In this document: positions 47,640-56,701 of the stretch, in pieces | Numbering within the stretch: position 1 is the stretch's first letter | Layout: each line of letters starts with the position of its first letter | Source of the DNA: Bradyrhizobium diazoefficiens | Lineage (GTDB): Bacteria > Pseudomonadota > Alphaproteobacteria > Rhizobiales > Xanthobacteraceae | Direction: 5' to 3' | DNA: 64,000 bases | NCBI RefSeq assembly: GCF_016616885.1 | Contig: NZ_CP067102.1 | Span: 4,554,501-4,618,500, forward strand | Notes under the pieces: generated by a model | What the model was told of the DNA's origin: nothing | The model's input: the letters and a program-made list of their open reading frames with translations, nothing else | The model's database searches: none | Made by a program: the position numbers and the translations under genes

Positions 47640-48716
47640 ATGTCTGCTGCGCTGGGTCTGAAAACCAAGCCGACCACCACCGAGCCCGCCGACGACGATT
47701 CCGACATCTCCGCGCTGATCAATCGCCTGACCGCGGAGGTCAACCAGATCGCGGTCGACAAGACCAAGTCGATCCAGCAGATCACCAACCAGATGAAGAT
47801 GCTGGCGCTGAACGCGCTGATCGAGAGCTCGCGTGCCGGCGCGCAAGGCGCGGGCTTCGCCGTGGTGGCGCAGGAAGTGCGCGGCGTCGGCCAGCAGGTC
47901 GAGACCATCGCGCGCGAGCTCGAGACGCAGCTGACGAAACGCACCGGCGACCTCGTCGCCTCGATCGAGCGCATGAGCCAGCGGTCGCGCGGCGAGCGCA
48001 TGATGGATCTGTCGCTCAACGCGGTCGAGCTGATCGACCGCAACCTCTATGAGCGCACCTGCGACGTGCGCTGGTGGGCGACCGATTCCGCCCTGGTCGA
48101 TTGCGCGGCCTCGCCTGCGCCTGCCGCGGTCGCCCATGCCTCGCAGCGGCTCGGCGTCATCCTCGGCGCCTACACCATCTACCTCGACCTCTGGCTCTGC
48201 GACCTCGACGGCAACGTCATCGCCAACGGCCGCGCCGACCGCTTTCGCGTCGTCGGCCAGAACGTCGCCCACACCAAATGGTTTCGCGAGGCGAAGACGT
48301 TGCGCTCCGGCGACGACTATGTCGCCGGCGACATCGAGAACCAGCAGCTGCTCGGCAACGCGCAGGTCGCGACCTACTGCGCCAGCGTCCGCGCCGGCGG
48401 CCAGGCCAATGGCGCGCCGATCGGCGTGCTCGCCATCCATTTCGACTGGGAGCCGCAGGCGCGCGCCATCGTGCAAGGCGTGCGCGTCGGTGACCACGAC
48501 AAGGCGCGCGTACTGCTGGTCGACTCGCATTTTCGCGTCATCGCGGCCTCCGACGGCCAGGGCATCCTCAGCGAGCGCATCTCGCTGTCGCTCAACGGCC
48601 AGCGCTCCGGCGTCTACCAGGACCGCTCCGGTGCGATGATCGCCTTCCACGCGACGCCGGGCTACGAGACCTATCGCGGGCTCGGCTGGTACGGCGTCAT
48701 CGTCTGCGCTGCGTGA
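47640..48716 (+). CDS. Soluble MCP-type protein with signalling domain before a Cache-like domain
   Basis: 358 aa from ATG 47640 with AAGGGAAG upstream. Residues ~15-130 form a methyl-accepting signalling hairpin (QQITNQMKMLALNALIESSR; GAGFAVVAQEVRGVGQQVE), but no transmembrane segment and no HAMP domain are present. A sensory region resembling a Cache domain follows (YTIYLDLWLCDLDGNVIANG; WFREAKTLRSGDDYVAGDIE; APIGVLAIHFDWEPQARAIV; LLVDSHFRVIAASDGQG). This order is reversed from normal chemoreceptors. It may be a cytosolic receptor or a hairpin-only scaffold. Confidence 0.8.
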   Translation: MSAALGLKTKPTTTEPADDDSDISALINRLTAEVNQIAVDKTKSIQQITNQMKMLALNALIESSRAGAQGAGFAVVAQEVRGVGQQVETIARELETQLTKRTGDLVASIERMSQRSRGERMMDLSLNAVELIDRNLYERTCDVRWWATDSALVDCAASPAPAAVAHASQRLGVILGAYTIYLDLWLCDLDGNVIANGRADRFRVVGQNVAHTKWFREAKTLRSGDDYVAGDIENQQLLGNAQVATYCASVRAGGQANGAPIGVLAIHFDWEPQARAIVQGVRVGDHDKARVLLVDSHFRVIAASDGQGILSERISLSLNGQRSGVYQDRSGAMIAFHATPGYETYRGLGWYGVIVCAA

Positions 48717-48753
48717 GGCTGGAGCCGGTCTGCCCGTTCGACCCCAAACCTTG

Positions 48754-48790
48754 AAAACAACCCCATGCACAGTAGCAGGAGGGTTGTTTT
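48754..48790 (+). terminator. Inverted repeat between convergent genes, probable terminator
   Basis: AAAACAACCC (48754-48763) is the perfect reverse complement of GGGTTGTTTT (48781-48790), giving a 10-bp stem with T-rich 3' ends on both strands. It is placed between the MCP gene and the convergent AraC gene. Confidence 0.65.
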
Positions 48791-48923
48791 CATGATGGTT
48801 TTCGTTGTCGATCCGGCGGGACGAAAGCAAGTGCGCGATTTTTGTGTGTTGCCGTTTGACACGTCGGGCAAAACACCGGCATTCTGTGATGATGGCGTCG
48901 TTCGCAAGCCCCGGCCCACAGCG

Positions 48924-49910
48924 CTAGGCTCTGGCGATACCCTCCCCGGCCTGCTGCACTGTTGCAGCTCCAAGCGTCTGCGACGGTCGCTCTCCGAACA
49001 TCGCAAGATAATATTGCGAGAACCGGCCGAGCTCGTAGAACCCCTGCTGCATGGCGACGGCTGCCACGGTCGTCGAACCGGGCGCGCTGTCGCGCAGGAT
49101 GGAATGAACCGCACACAGCCGCTTGTGCCGGAGGAAGCTGACCGGGCCGAGGCTGAACACTTCTTGAAAGGCACGGTGCAAAGTACGCCGCGATACGCCG
49201 AGTGCCGCGCAAATCTCCGACACATGCACCGGGCGCGTGCCGACCTCGTCGAGATACTCCTCGACCCTGCGGATCAGACGCCGCGCTGAAGGCAGCCAGC
49301 CGGAGTCGTCGGGCGGCAGCGACGACATCACGTTGGCCGCCATGCATTCAACGATCGATCGCTTCCAGAAATCGGCGGTCGACGGCGTCAGGCTGCCATT
49401 GCGTGTGCGCAGATGCGACATGATCCGGACCAGGCGGCGCGTGGCGATCGCGCCGGTTTCGAGATCTGCCCGGAAATGGCCGCGGCTGCGCCAGGTGTCG
49501 GGGTCGCTCAGCTGCGCCGCGCCGCCAAACAGCGAGGGGACTTCGCTGAGATCCAAGCGCATCGCGGCGTAAGCCGAGGCTCCGTGGAAAACGCCGTCAT
49601 GCTCGAGCAATGGCGGGATCACGAGCACGTCGTTGAGCTGCATGTCGAACGACCAGTGGGCAACGCGATCTTCGGCCGCCAGCAGCATTCCGACAATCAG
49701 CTTGTCGTCGCTGGAGACGCGCTGCGTGCGCATGCCGACGTTGAACGTGCCGATGCTGAGCGAGAAATCGCCGATGCCAACGTGAGACAATGTCCCGCGC
49801 AGCCGGCCGCGGCCGAGCTGCATCACGTCGACATGCGAGCCGTGGACGGCCTGATGAAGTCCTTCGAAACCGTCCAGCTTGCGCGACTCAACCAGAAGGA
49901 ATTGCCCCAT
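48924..49910 (-). CDS. AraC-family transcriptional regulator
   Basis: 328 aa. An N-terminal ~200-residue sensing region of unknown ligand (FEGLHQAVHGSHVDVMQLGR; FDMQLNDVLVIPPLLEHDGV) is followed by a C-terminal AraC DNA-binding domain (VHVSEICAALGVSRRTLHRA; FQEVFSLGPVSFLRHKRLCA; MQQGFYELGRFSQYYLAMFG; ERPSQTL). The target is unknown. No divergent gene lies immediately upstream (500-bp spacer). Confidence 0.88.
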   Translation of the reverse strand: MGQFLLVESRKLDGFEGLHQAVHGSHVDVMQLGRGRLRGTLSHVGIGDFSLSIGTFNVGMRTQRVSSDDKLIVGMLLAAEDRVAHWSFDMQLNDVLVIPPLLEHDGVFHGASAYAAMRLDLSEVPSLFGGAAQLSDPDTWRSRGHFRADLETGAIATRRLVRIMSHLRTRNGSLTPSTADFWKRSIVECMAANVMSSLPPDDSGWLPSARRLIRRVEEYLDEVGTRPVHVSEICAALGVSRRTLHRAFQEVFSLGPVSFLRHKRLCAVHSILRDSAPGSTTVAAVAMQQGFYELGRFSQYYLAMFGERPSQTLGAATVQQAGEGIARA

Positions 49911-50407
49911 GGCTATACACTGTTACTGAAGCGCGACAATTCTGCGGCAAGCAGCGGTAAAATACCACTACAACGCGAGGTGGGTGGGACAAACGAACTT
50001 CGCGTTTTGAGGCAATAGCTATCGAAATCCGGCAGGCAAAATCTGCTGCCCCGCGCTATACTTTGAGGGATTTGCGACATGGGGCGTTAAGTCTCACGGG
50101 CCGCCCGTGGGTACTGGCACAAACTGCACATCACAGCCAGTCAATCTTCGGATACCGTTTGCAACCTCAGCGATATCAATCAAATGCGCTCTGCGGATGC
50201 CAGAGCGCACGCGGCAAGGTCTGTCGCGTGCTCGAAAACGTGCGCGCAAAGGAAAGAGATGTTGACGCAATGCCGCGTCAAAATCTTCGAGCGCCAAAAA
50301 AGAGGGGGACCAGACAATGCGTCCAACGTACCGGGCAATATGCCGTCGAAATCTGCTAAAGTCCGCGCTGTAGTGCCGGGTGGAGTACGCGTCGCGGAGT
50401 TTCCACT
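49911..50407. other. Spacer (497 bp) without a supportable gene
   Basis: Upstream of both the AraC gene (-) and the FGE gene (+), so both promoters must lie here. A short minus-strand frame (ending LTGCDVQFVPVPTGGP) is open but has no ribosome site. No hairpin or repeat that I can defend. Confidence 0.5.
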
Positions 50408-51433
50408 ATGTTGCGGGCGGATCTGGATCACTGCGAGTGGTTGCCGGATGATGTGAAGACCGGCGAAATGGTCTTCATTCCCGGCGGAACGTTTCGCATG
50501 GGATCCGACCATCACTATCCCGAGGAGGCACCCAGCCATCGCGTCGCCGTCGATGGCTTTTGGATCGATCGCACGCCGGTCACCAATCGGCAGTTCAAGC
50601 AATTCGTCAACGACACCGGCCATGTCACTGAAGCGCAGATCGTTCCGGACCCGAAAGACTATCCCGGCGCGCTGAAGGAGATGCTGTACGCGGGATCGCT
50701 GGTGTTCTCGCCACTGCCGCGCATCACCGATCTCACCGACTGGAGCCAGTGGTGGTCCTTCATGCGCGGCGCCAATTGGCGCCACCCTTACGGGCCTAGC
50801 AGCAACATCAGGGGTCTCGACGACCATCCGGTCGTGCACGTCTCTTATAGCGATGCGGCGGCCTATGCCCGCTGGGCCGGCAAGGACCTGCCGACCGAAG
50901 CCGAATGGGAATTCGCCGCGCGCGGCGGCCTCGAGGCTGAGGAGTTCGCCTGGGGTGACGCGCTGATGCCCGGCGGCAAGCACATGGCCAATATCTGGCA
51001 GGGCAACTTCCCCGTCCAGAATCTCGGCGAGGATGGGTATGAGCGTACCTCGCCGGTCATGGCCTTTCCGCCGAACGGTTACGGCCTCCACGACATGATC
51101 GGCAATGTCTGGGAATGGACCGCCGATTGGTGGTCGGCCAAACACACGGCAGAAGCTGCAAAACCCTGCTGCATTCCGCAAAATCCCCGCGGCGGCCACG
51201 AGGACGCGAGCTACGACCCTCGTCTCCCCGACATCAGGATGTCCCGCAAGGTCCTGAAGGGCGGCTCGCATCTCTGTGCGCCCAATTACTGTCGCCGCTA
51301 TCGCCCAGCCGCGCGCCATGCCGAGCCGGTCGACACCTCGACCAGCGATGTCGGCTTCCGCTGCGTCGTACGCATGCCGCTCGTCATTCACCGCGAACAA
51401 GAAGGATCTGAACCCATCGCTCGAAAGGACTGA
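50408..51433 (+). CDS. Formylglycine-generating enzyme (SUMF1) family protein
   Basis: 341 aa from ATG 50408 with GGAG upstream. The FGE-sulfatase fold runs from MVFIPGGTFRMGSDHHYPEE through WIDRTPVTNRQFKQFVNDTG, YARWAGKDLPTEAEWEFAAR and GNVWEWTADWW. The C-terminal KGGSHLCAPNYCRRYRPAAR holds two cysteines, C290 and C295, in the spacing of the copper-binding catalytic pair of true FGEs, followed by TSDVGFRC. Many homologues lack these Cys, so activity is plausible here. True FGE oxidises a Cys of sulfatases to formylglycine; no sulfatase is in the window. It is 21 bp upstream of an adenylate cyclase. Confidence 0.9.
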   Translation: MLRADLDHCEWLPDDVKTGEMVFIPGGTFRMGSDHHYPEEAPSHRVAVDGFWIDRTPVTNRQFKQFVNDTGHVTEAQIVPDPKDYPGALKEMLYAGSLVFSPLPRITDLTDWSQWWSFMRGANWRHPYGPSSNIRGLDDHPVVHVSYSDAAAYARWAGKDLPTEAEWEFAARGGLEAEEFAWGDALMPGGKHMANIWQGNFPVQNLGEDGYERTSPVMAFPPNGYGLHDMIGNVWEWTADWWSAKHTAEAAKPCCIPQNPRGGHEDASYDPRLPDIRMSRKVLKGGSHLCAPNYCRRYRPAARHAEPVDTSTSDVGFRCVVRMPLVIHREQEGSEPIARKD

Positions 51434-51454
51434 CGGAGGCGTCACGCAGCTCCG

Positions 51455-53560
51455 ATGACCGGAGAGACAAGCAGCAAGCGGCAATTTCGCATCGGCTTCC
51501 AGACATCGATCATCACGGTGTTCGTGGGCGTGGTGCTGCTTGTTGGCCTGACCCTGGTCTATCTCAGCTTCGCGCGCGTGACTGTGATCACCAGGACGGC
51601 GGCCAGAGGCTTCATCGAGAAAGTGGCGCAGTTGGGTGCGGATCACGTCGACGAGCGGTTCAAGACTGTGCGCGACAATCTCGACATCCTGTCCGGCTTG
51701 CCCTCGATCCAGGAAGCCGACATCGTCGACAACGCGCGGCTCTACAGCGTGATGGCGGCGATGCTGCGCAACAATTCGCAGCTCTTCAATCTCTATGTCG
51801 GCTATGAGGACGGCTCGTTCATCGAGATGGACGTGATCGACCGCGCCAGGCCGGCGTTCCGGGCGGGGCTGAAGGTCGATCAGGATGCAGCGTTCCGGCT
51901 GGTCGTGATCTCGCGCACGGCCGGCAGCGCGCCGGTCACGAAATATTTGTCGGAGAACCTGATCCAGGTTGCGGAAGTCGCGGGATCCGCCGGCTATGAC
52001 CCGCGCCAGCGGCCCTGGTATGTCGAGGCGTTCAAGAACGACAAGACGCTGCTGACCGGACCTTACGTGTTCTACGCCACGGGCGAGCCCGGCTACACGC
52101 TGCGGACGCCGCTGAAAGAAGGCCGCCGCGGCGTCGTCGCCGGCGACGTGCTGCTGAACCGATTCGAGGACATGCTGGCGGAGCAGAGGCTCGGGCAATC
52201 AGGGCTCGCGTTCCTGTTCAACGATGCCGAGCGGATCGTCGGCCATCCCGAGATGACCCGCCTGATGGCGGAGATCCCGGAGCGGCAGAACGACCTGCCT
52301 CAAATCGGCGCGCTCAAGCTGCCCGCGCTGGCCCCGATCATCCGCTCCTGGCGCAACAGTGGGCCGGCGCAGCAGTTCTTCGACGATTCCGCGGGCCGGA
52401 CCTATATCGCGGCGGTCCACCGGCTCGATACGGCCGGCTCGGCCAATATACGGCTCGCGATCGTCGCGCCGCTCGACGAATTCTACGCCCGGATCATCAA
52501 CGAGCGCCGCACGCTGTTCGCGCTGGCGCTCGCCTTCGTCGGCGCCACGCTGCCGTTCGCGTTCTGGCTGGGGTCACGGATGGCGGAGCCGCTACGAAAG
52601 CTGGTCGAAGAGACCGACGCGATCCAGCGCTTCGACATCGCGGAACGGCCGCGCATTCATTCCGCGATTGCCGAGATCGAGGAGCTCGGCCGCTCTGTCT
52701 TCGCCATGCGCAGCGTGGTCCGCAGCTTTGCGAGCTTCATTCCGCGCCCGATCGTGCGGCAACTGATCGAGACCGGCTCGTCGCTCCGTCTCGGCGGCAG
52801 CAGGCGCGAGGTCACGGTGCTGTTCACCGATGTCGCCGACTTCACCGCCAAAACCGAGCGGGCCGATCCGTCGCAGGTGATGATCTTCACCTCGCGCTAT
52901 TTCGCGGCACTCTCGGGCGAGATCATGCGGCACCAAGGCACGGTGGACAAATATATCGGCGACGCCGTGATGGCGCTCTGGAATGCACCCGCGGACGATC
53001 CTGATCACACCCTCAACGCCTGCCGCGCCGTGCTGGCATGTCTCGCGGCAAACAATGCACTCAACAAGGCGTTTCGGCGCGAGGGCTGGCCGCCTTACGA
53101 GACGCGCTACGGTTTGCATGTCGGCGACGCCGTGATCGGCAACGTCGGCTCCAGCGACCGGATGAACTACACCGCACTCGGCGCCACCGTGAACCTGGCG
53201 TCGCGGCTCGAGGGCCTCAACAAGAATTACGGCACGCGCGTGCTGGTCAGCGCCGCCGTGCGCGCGCGTGTCGGCGATGCATTCCTGTTCCGCAGCGTCG
53301 ACAGCATCACGCCGAAGGGATTTGCCGAGCCGATTGAGGTCTGCGAGCTGCGTGGCGAGCTGGCGTTGGCCAATGAGGCCGAAATTATTATGTGCCAACG
53401 CTGGGACGAGGTCTTTGCGGCGATCGCCCAGGACGGCATGGCCGACACCACCCTGGTCCGGCTCTCCGGCTTCCTGCACGACTATCCCAAGGACGGCATC
53501 GCGGAGTTTCATGCCCGGCGTTTTCGCGTGGCGGCCCGGAATACGGGAGCTGCGGCATGA
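51455..53560 (+). CDS. Class III adenylate/guanylate cyclase with periplasmic Cache domain
   Basis: 701 aa. N-terminal membrane helix (IITVFVGVVLLVGLTLVYLS), a periplasmic dCache-type sensor at ~45-350 (ARLYSVMAAMLRNNSQLFNL; YDPRQRPWYVEAFKNDKTLL), a second helix (LFALALAFVGATLPFAFWLG), HAMP-like linker, then a cyclase domain. Metal Asp residues are D459 (VTVLFTDVADFTAKTE) and D503 (VDKYIGDAVMALWN); the substrate-region segment GDAVIGNVGSSDRMNYTALG is present. It makes a cyclic nucleotide in response to an external ligand. Operon partner of the FGE homologue. Confidence 0.93.
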   Translation: MTGETSSKRQFRIGFQTSIITVFVGVVLLVGLTLVYLSFARVTVITRTAARGFIEKVAQLGADHVDERFKTVRDNLDILSGLPSIQEADIVDNARLYSVMAAMLRNNSQLFNLYVGYEDGSFIEMDVIDRARPAFRAGLKVDQDAAFRLVVISRTAGSAPVTKYLSENLIQVAEVAGSAGYDPRQRPWYVEAFKNDKTLLTGPYVFYATGEPGYTLRTPLKEGRRGVVAGDVLLNRFEDMLAEQRLGQSGLAFLFNDAERIVGHPEMTRLMAEIPERQNDLPQIGALKLPALAPIIRSWRNSGPAQQFFDDSAGRTYIAAVHRLDTAGSANIRLAIVAPLDEFYARIINERRTLFALALAFVGATLPFAFWLGSRMAEPLRKLVEETDAIQRFDIAERPRIHSAIAEIEELGRSVFAMRSVVRSFASFIPRPIVRQLIETGSSLRLGGSRREVTVLFTDVADFTAKTERADPSQVMIFTSRYFAALSGEIMRHQGTVDKYIGDAVMALWNAPADDPDHTLNACRAVLACLAANNALNKAFRREGWPPYETRYGLHVGDAVIGNVGSSDRMNYTALGATVNLASRLEGLNKNYGTRVLVSAAVRARVGDAFLFRSVDSITPKGFAEPIEVCELRGELALANEAEIIMCQRWDEVFAAIAQDGMADTTLVRLSGFLHDYPKDGIAEFHARRFRVAARNTGAAA

Positions 53561-53822
53561 GCCCAGCAGTTGGATAGAGATCACCTTGGCTGCAGGAAAC
53601 TGGCGGGACGATCATTCCGTCGAGCCAAAGGGAATGCTCCCTTACCAATTTTTCTCGGAATGCACGTCTCCTGAGCAATTTCCGGCAAGTCTGGCCGGTT
53701 ACAGGCAAGAGTGTGCCCAGCAACTCTGTTAAGATGCATCTCGCATCACGTTTACCAGCGTGAGAGCGTGAGCGTCCCCTGGATTTGGTCAACTCACGTT
53801 CCGAAAATTTGAGGAGACATAC

Positions 53823-54566
53823 ATGAAGATTGTCGTGATCGGCGGGACCGGGTTGATCGGATCCAAGCTCGTGGCGAAGCTCAAGCAACAGGATCATGAG
53901 GCCATCGCGGCCTCGCCGAAGTCCGGCGTGAATGCCGTGACGGGGGAAGGCCTCACCACAGTGCTCACTGGCGCGGATGTCGTCGTCGACGTCGCCAATT
54001 CACCATCATGGGAGCCTGCCGCCGTGCTCGAATTCTTCGAGCGGTCGAGCAAGAACCTCGTCGCTGCCGAGGCCAATGCCGGCGTCAAGCATCATGTCGC
54101 GCTGTCGATCGTGGGGACCGACCGCTCGCCCGACATCGCCTATTTCCGTGCCAAGCTCGCGCAGGAGACGGTCGTCAAGGGCTCTTCTGTCCCCTACTCG
54201 ATCGTGCGTGCCACCCAGTTCTTCGAATTTCTCGGCGCCATCGGCGAAGCGGGTGCGACTGACGGCAAGATCGTCGTCCCATCGGCACTGTTTCAGCCGA
54301 TCGCCTCCGACGACGTGGTCGATTGCCTCGCGGAGGTCGTCACAGGGCGACCGCTGAACGGCACGATCGATCTCGCTGGTCCTGAGAAGGCTCCCTTCAA
54401 CGAGTTCGTGGCGCGCCGCGCGAAGGCGGCTGGCGACAGCCGCCCTGTGATGGGAGACCGTACGGCGCGGTATTACGGCGCCCCCATTGACGATGCGTCA
54501 CTGATCCCGCTCGGCGAGGCGCGGCTCGGGAAGACGCCGCTCGCAGCATGGCTTACGGGCGTCTGA
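53823..54566 (+). CDS. NmrA-like NAD(P)-binding SDR protein
   Basis: 247 aa. An atypical SDR with Rossmann start MKIVVIGGTGLIGSKLVAKL and no Tyr-x3-Lys catalytic pair. VKHHVALSIVGTDRSPDIAY, YFRAKLAQETVVKGSSVPYS and ATQFFEFLGAIGE are typical of the NmrA/LSDR-like group. GAGGAG precedes the ATG. Role unknown; relatives are annotated as redox sensors or quinone reductases. Confidence 0.88.
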   Translation: MKIVVIGGTGLIGSKLVAKLKQQDHEAIAASPKSGVNAVTGEGLTTVLTGADVVVDVANSPSWEPAAVLEFFERSSKNLVAAEANAGVKHHVALSIVGTDRSPDIAYFRAKLAQETVVKGSSVPYSIVRATQFFEFLGAIGEAGATDGKIVVPSALFQPIASDDVVDCLAEVVTGRPLNGTIDLAGPEKAPFNEFVARRAKAAGDSRPVMGDRTARYYGAPIDDASLIPLGEARLGKTPLAAWLTGV

Positions 54567-54596
54567 GGATCTGTCTTCCGGCATTCGCGACCGGCA

Positions 54597-55607
54597 TCAT
54601 CCGCCGCCCTCCACGAAGGCGACCGGCGTGCCTTTCGCGACGCTGGCAGCGACCCGTTCGGCGTCCCAATTCGTCAGACGCACGCAGCCATGCGATTGTC
54701 CCTTGGAGATATTTTGCGGCGACGGCGTGCCATGGATGCCGTAGCCATCGGCAGACAGGTTGATCCACACCGTGCCGACCGGATTGTTCGGACCGGGCCT
54801 GATCTTGAAGGGTCGTCGGGAATGAATGCCCTTGAAGTGATAGGCGGGATTGTAGCGGTAGGTCGGATTTGGATCGATCTCGGTGACCTTCAGCGTACCG
54901 GAAGGTGACGGCTTCTCCTCGCTTCCGACGCTCGCCGGATAGAACCCGATCAGCGCATTCGACTTGTCGAACAGCTTTACGGTCTGCCGCGTCTTGTCGA
55001 TCTCCACCCTGTCGGCCTTGGCAGGCGCAGCGCTTCCGCCGTCGCTGGTATCAACGACGGCGATAGTCTCGCCGGCGTGATCGAAATGGCGTCCCGGATT
55101 GAGCGCCGCCAGCAGCTGCTCGCTCATGTGAAACTTCTCGGCCAGCGCTTCGCGCGCGCTGGTGTAGCTGAGTTTAGGAATGTCCTTCATATCCTCCATC
55201 CTGGCTGGAAGCTTGTGCAGGAACGGGCCTGCGACGTCCTTGTCGGTGATGGTATAGGTCCCCGTCGGCGGCCGGCTGTCCGCCTGCAGAGCCTTCCAGA
55301 CATCCTCCGTCAGCTCATCCGAGCTCGGCAATTGCCGTGCTTCCGCATAGGCGCGCAGCGCCTTCTTTGCGTTCTCCCCGAATTTGCCGTCGATCTCGCC
55401 CGGCGAGAAGTGGGCCCTGTCCAGCAGGACTTGCAGACGCGCGCCCGCCGCGGTCGGTTTCTCGTTCGAGAGGGTCTTCTTCGAAGGCTCGGCGGAAGCG
55501 ATCGCGGCCGCGTCCATCCCCGCGGCGAGCGCTGGTGCGGCCGTCAATGCGAAGAGCGTGACGGCGAAGGCGATTCTCACTGCCGCGCGTGGCACGTGCT
55601 CGGCCAT
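54597..55607 (-). CDS. Periplasmic L,D-transpeptidase (ErfK/YkuD)
   Basis: 336 aa from ATG 55605-55607. Signal peptide VRIAFAVTLFALTAAPALA. A putative peptidoglycan-binding repeat follows (ARLQVLLDRAHFSPGEIDGK; NAKKALRAYAEARQLP), then the YkuD domain (VEIDKTRQTVKLFDKSNALI; GTVWINLSADGYGIHGTPSP; SHGCVRLTNWDAERVA with the catalytic Cys). It cross-links peptidoglycan or attaches proteins to it. Several paralogues are usual in rhizobia. Confidence 0.92.
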   Translation of the reverse strand: MAEHVPRAAVRIAFAVTLFALTAAPALAAGMDAAAIASAEPSKKTLSNEKPTAAGARLQVLLDRAHFSPGEIDGKFGENAKKALRAYAEARQLPSSDELTEDVWKALQADSRPPTGTYTITDKDVAGPFLHKLPARMEDMKDIPKLSYTSAREALAEKFHMSEQLLAALNPGRHFDHAGETIAVVDTSDGGSAAPAKADRVEIDKTRQTVKLFDKSNALIGFYPASVGSEEKPSPSGTLKVTEIDPNPTYRYNPAYHFKGIHSRRPFKIRPGPNNPVGTVWINLSADGYGIHGTPSPQNISKGQSHGCVRLTNWDAERVAASVAKGTPVAFVEGGG

Positions 55608-55696
55608 GTTCCAGCTCCGACGTGGAGACGTTCGTCGGAGTGGCAACTCGGCTCCGCAGCGGAAGTTTCCAGTTTTTCCTGAAGTGCGGCGTCCCG

Positions 55697-56701
55697 TCAG
55701 CCGCCCCGTCGCCCGGCCATCTCCGCCGCAAGCAGCACTGCGGCGCGGCTGGCGCCGGTCGATGCGACGCCCTGCCCTGCGATGTCGTAGGCGGTGCCGT
55801 GCGCGGGCGTGCAGATCGGAAACGGGAAGCCACCGAGCAGGGTCACGCCGCGATCGAACCCCATCAGCTTCATCGCGATCTGGCCCTGGTCGTGATACAT
55901 CGTCAGCACCGCATCGAAGGCGCCGGCCTTCGCGCGCAGGAACACGGTGTCGGCGGGAAACGGGCCCTCCACGACGATGCCATCGCGCTGGCCTGCCGCG
56001 ACCACTGGCGCGATGATATCGATCTCCTCCCGGCCAAAATTACCGCCGTCGCCGGCGTGCGGGTTGAGGCCTGCCACTGCGATCCGCGGCCGCGCGAAGC
56101 CGGCATTGCGCATGCAGGCATCGGTCAGCGTGAGCGCTCGCTGGATTCGTTCGCCGGACAGCTTTGCGGCGACATCCCTCAGCGGAATGTGCGAAGTGAC
56201 CCGCGCATTCCAGAGCTCTCCCAGCACATTGAATTCGCTGGCCGGCGTCTTGAGGCCGGCCACCTCCGCGGAGAACGCGATCTCGTCGTCATAGTCGGCG
56301 CGGGCATACCGCATCGCCTGCTTGTTGAACGGCGTGAAGCAGACGGCATCGACGCGGCCGTCGCGGGCGAGCTCGAGCGCGTGGCGGTAATTCGTCAGCG
56401 CGAATTTCCCGCCGGCCAAGGTCGCAGTCTTCGGCTGGACGTCCTTGGGATCGAGATGGCCGAGGTCGACGAACAGCGCATCGCCTTTCGCCGCACGAAA
56501 GTCGGCGCCCTGCTTCACCGTCGCCAGCTCCGGCGTAATGCCGGCGACGCGTGCACCCTCGTCGAAGATGCGGCGGTCACCGATCACGACGAGGCGGGCC
56601 CGGGCACGGATCTCGTCGAGCGCCACGAGCTTGGCCGTCAGCTCCGGACTGATGCCGGCGGGGTCTCCCATCGCCAGCGCAATGAGCGGCTTTGCAGTCA
56701 T
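55697..56701 (-). CDS. PdxA-family 4-phospho-hydroxyacid dehydrogenase (catabolic type)
   Basis: 334 aa. The PdxA fold: IALAMGDPAGISPELTAKLV, CFTPFNKQAMRYARADYDDE, NPHAGDGGNFGREEIDII (metal His region), VLTMYHDQGQIAMKLMGFDR and PICTPAHGTAYDIAGQGVAS. The FTPFNK string deviates from the TGPINK typical of the vitamin B6 enzyme. The gene ends a TTT-transporter operon (4-bp overlap with tctA), so I infer a catabolic PdxA2-type enzyme that oxidatively decarboxylates a phosphorylated sugar acid. The usual DUF1537 kinase partner is not present here. Confidence 0.85.
   Translation of the reverse strand: MTAKPLIALAMGDPAGISPELTAKLVALDEIRARARLVVIGDRRIFDEGARVAGITPELATVKQGADFRAAKGDALFVDLGHLDPKDVQPKTATLAGGKFALTNYRHALELARDGRVDAVCFTPFNKQAMRYARADYDDEIAFSAEVAGLKTPASEFNVLGELWNARVTSHIPLRDVAAKLSGERIQRALTLTDACMRNAGFARPRIAVAGLNPHAGDGGNFGREEIDIIAPVVAAGQRDGIVVEGPFPADTVFLRAKAGAFDAVLTMYHDQGQIAMKLMGFDRGVTLLGGFPFPICTPAHGTAYDIAGQGVASTGASRAAVLLAAEMAGRRGG

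Noticed and set aside
48600..48791. Minus-strand frame starting MKTTLLLLCMGLFS, which looks like a signal peptide
   Set aside because: It lies on the inverted repeat AAAACAACCC/GGGTTGTTTT and runs antisense into the MCP gene; no ribosome site or mature domain.
50094..50297. 67-codon minus-strand frame ending LTGCDVQFVPVPTGGP
   Set aside because: The tail looks protein-like, but the start has no ribosome site and the N-terminal half is Arg-rich random sequence.
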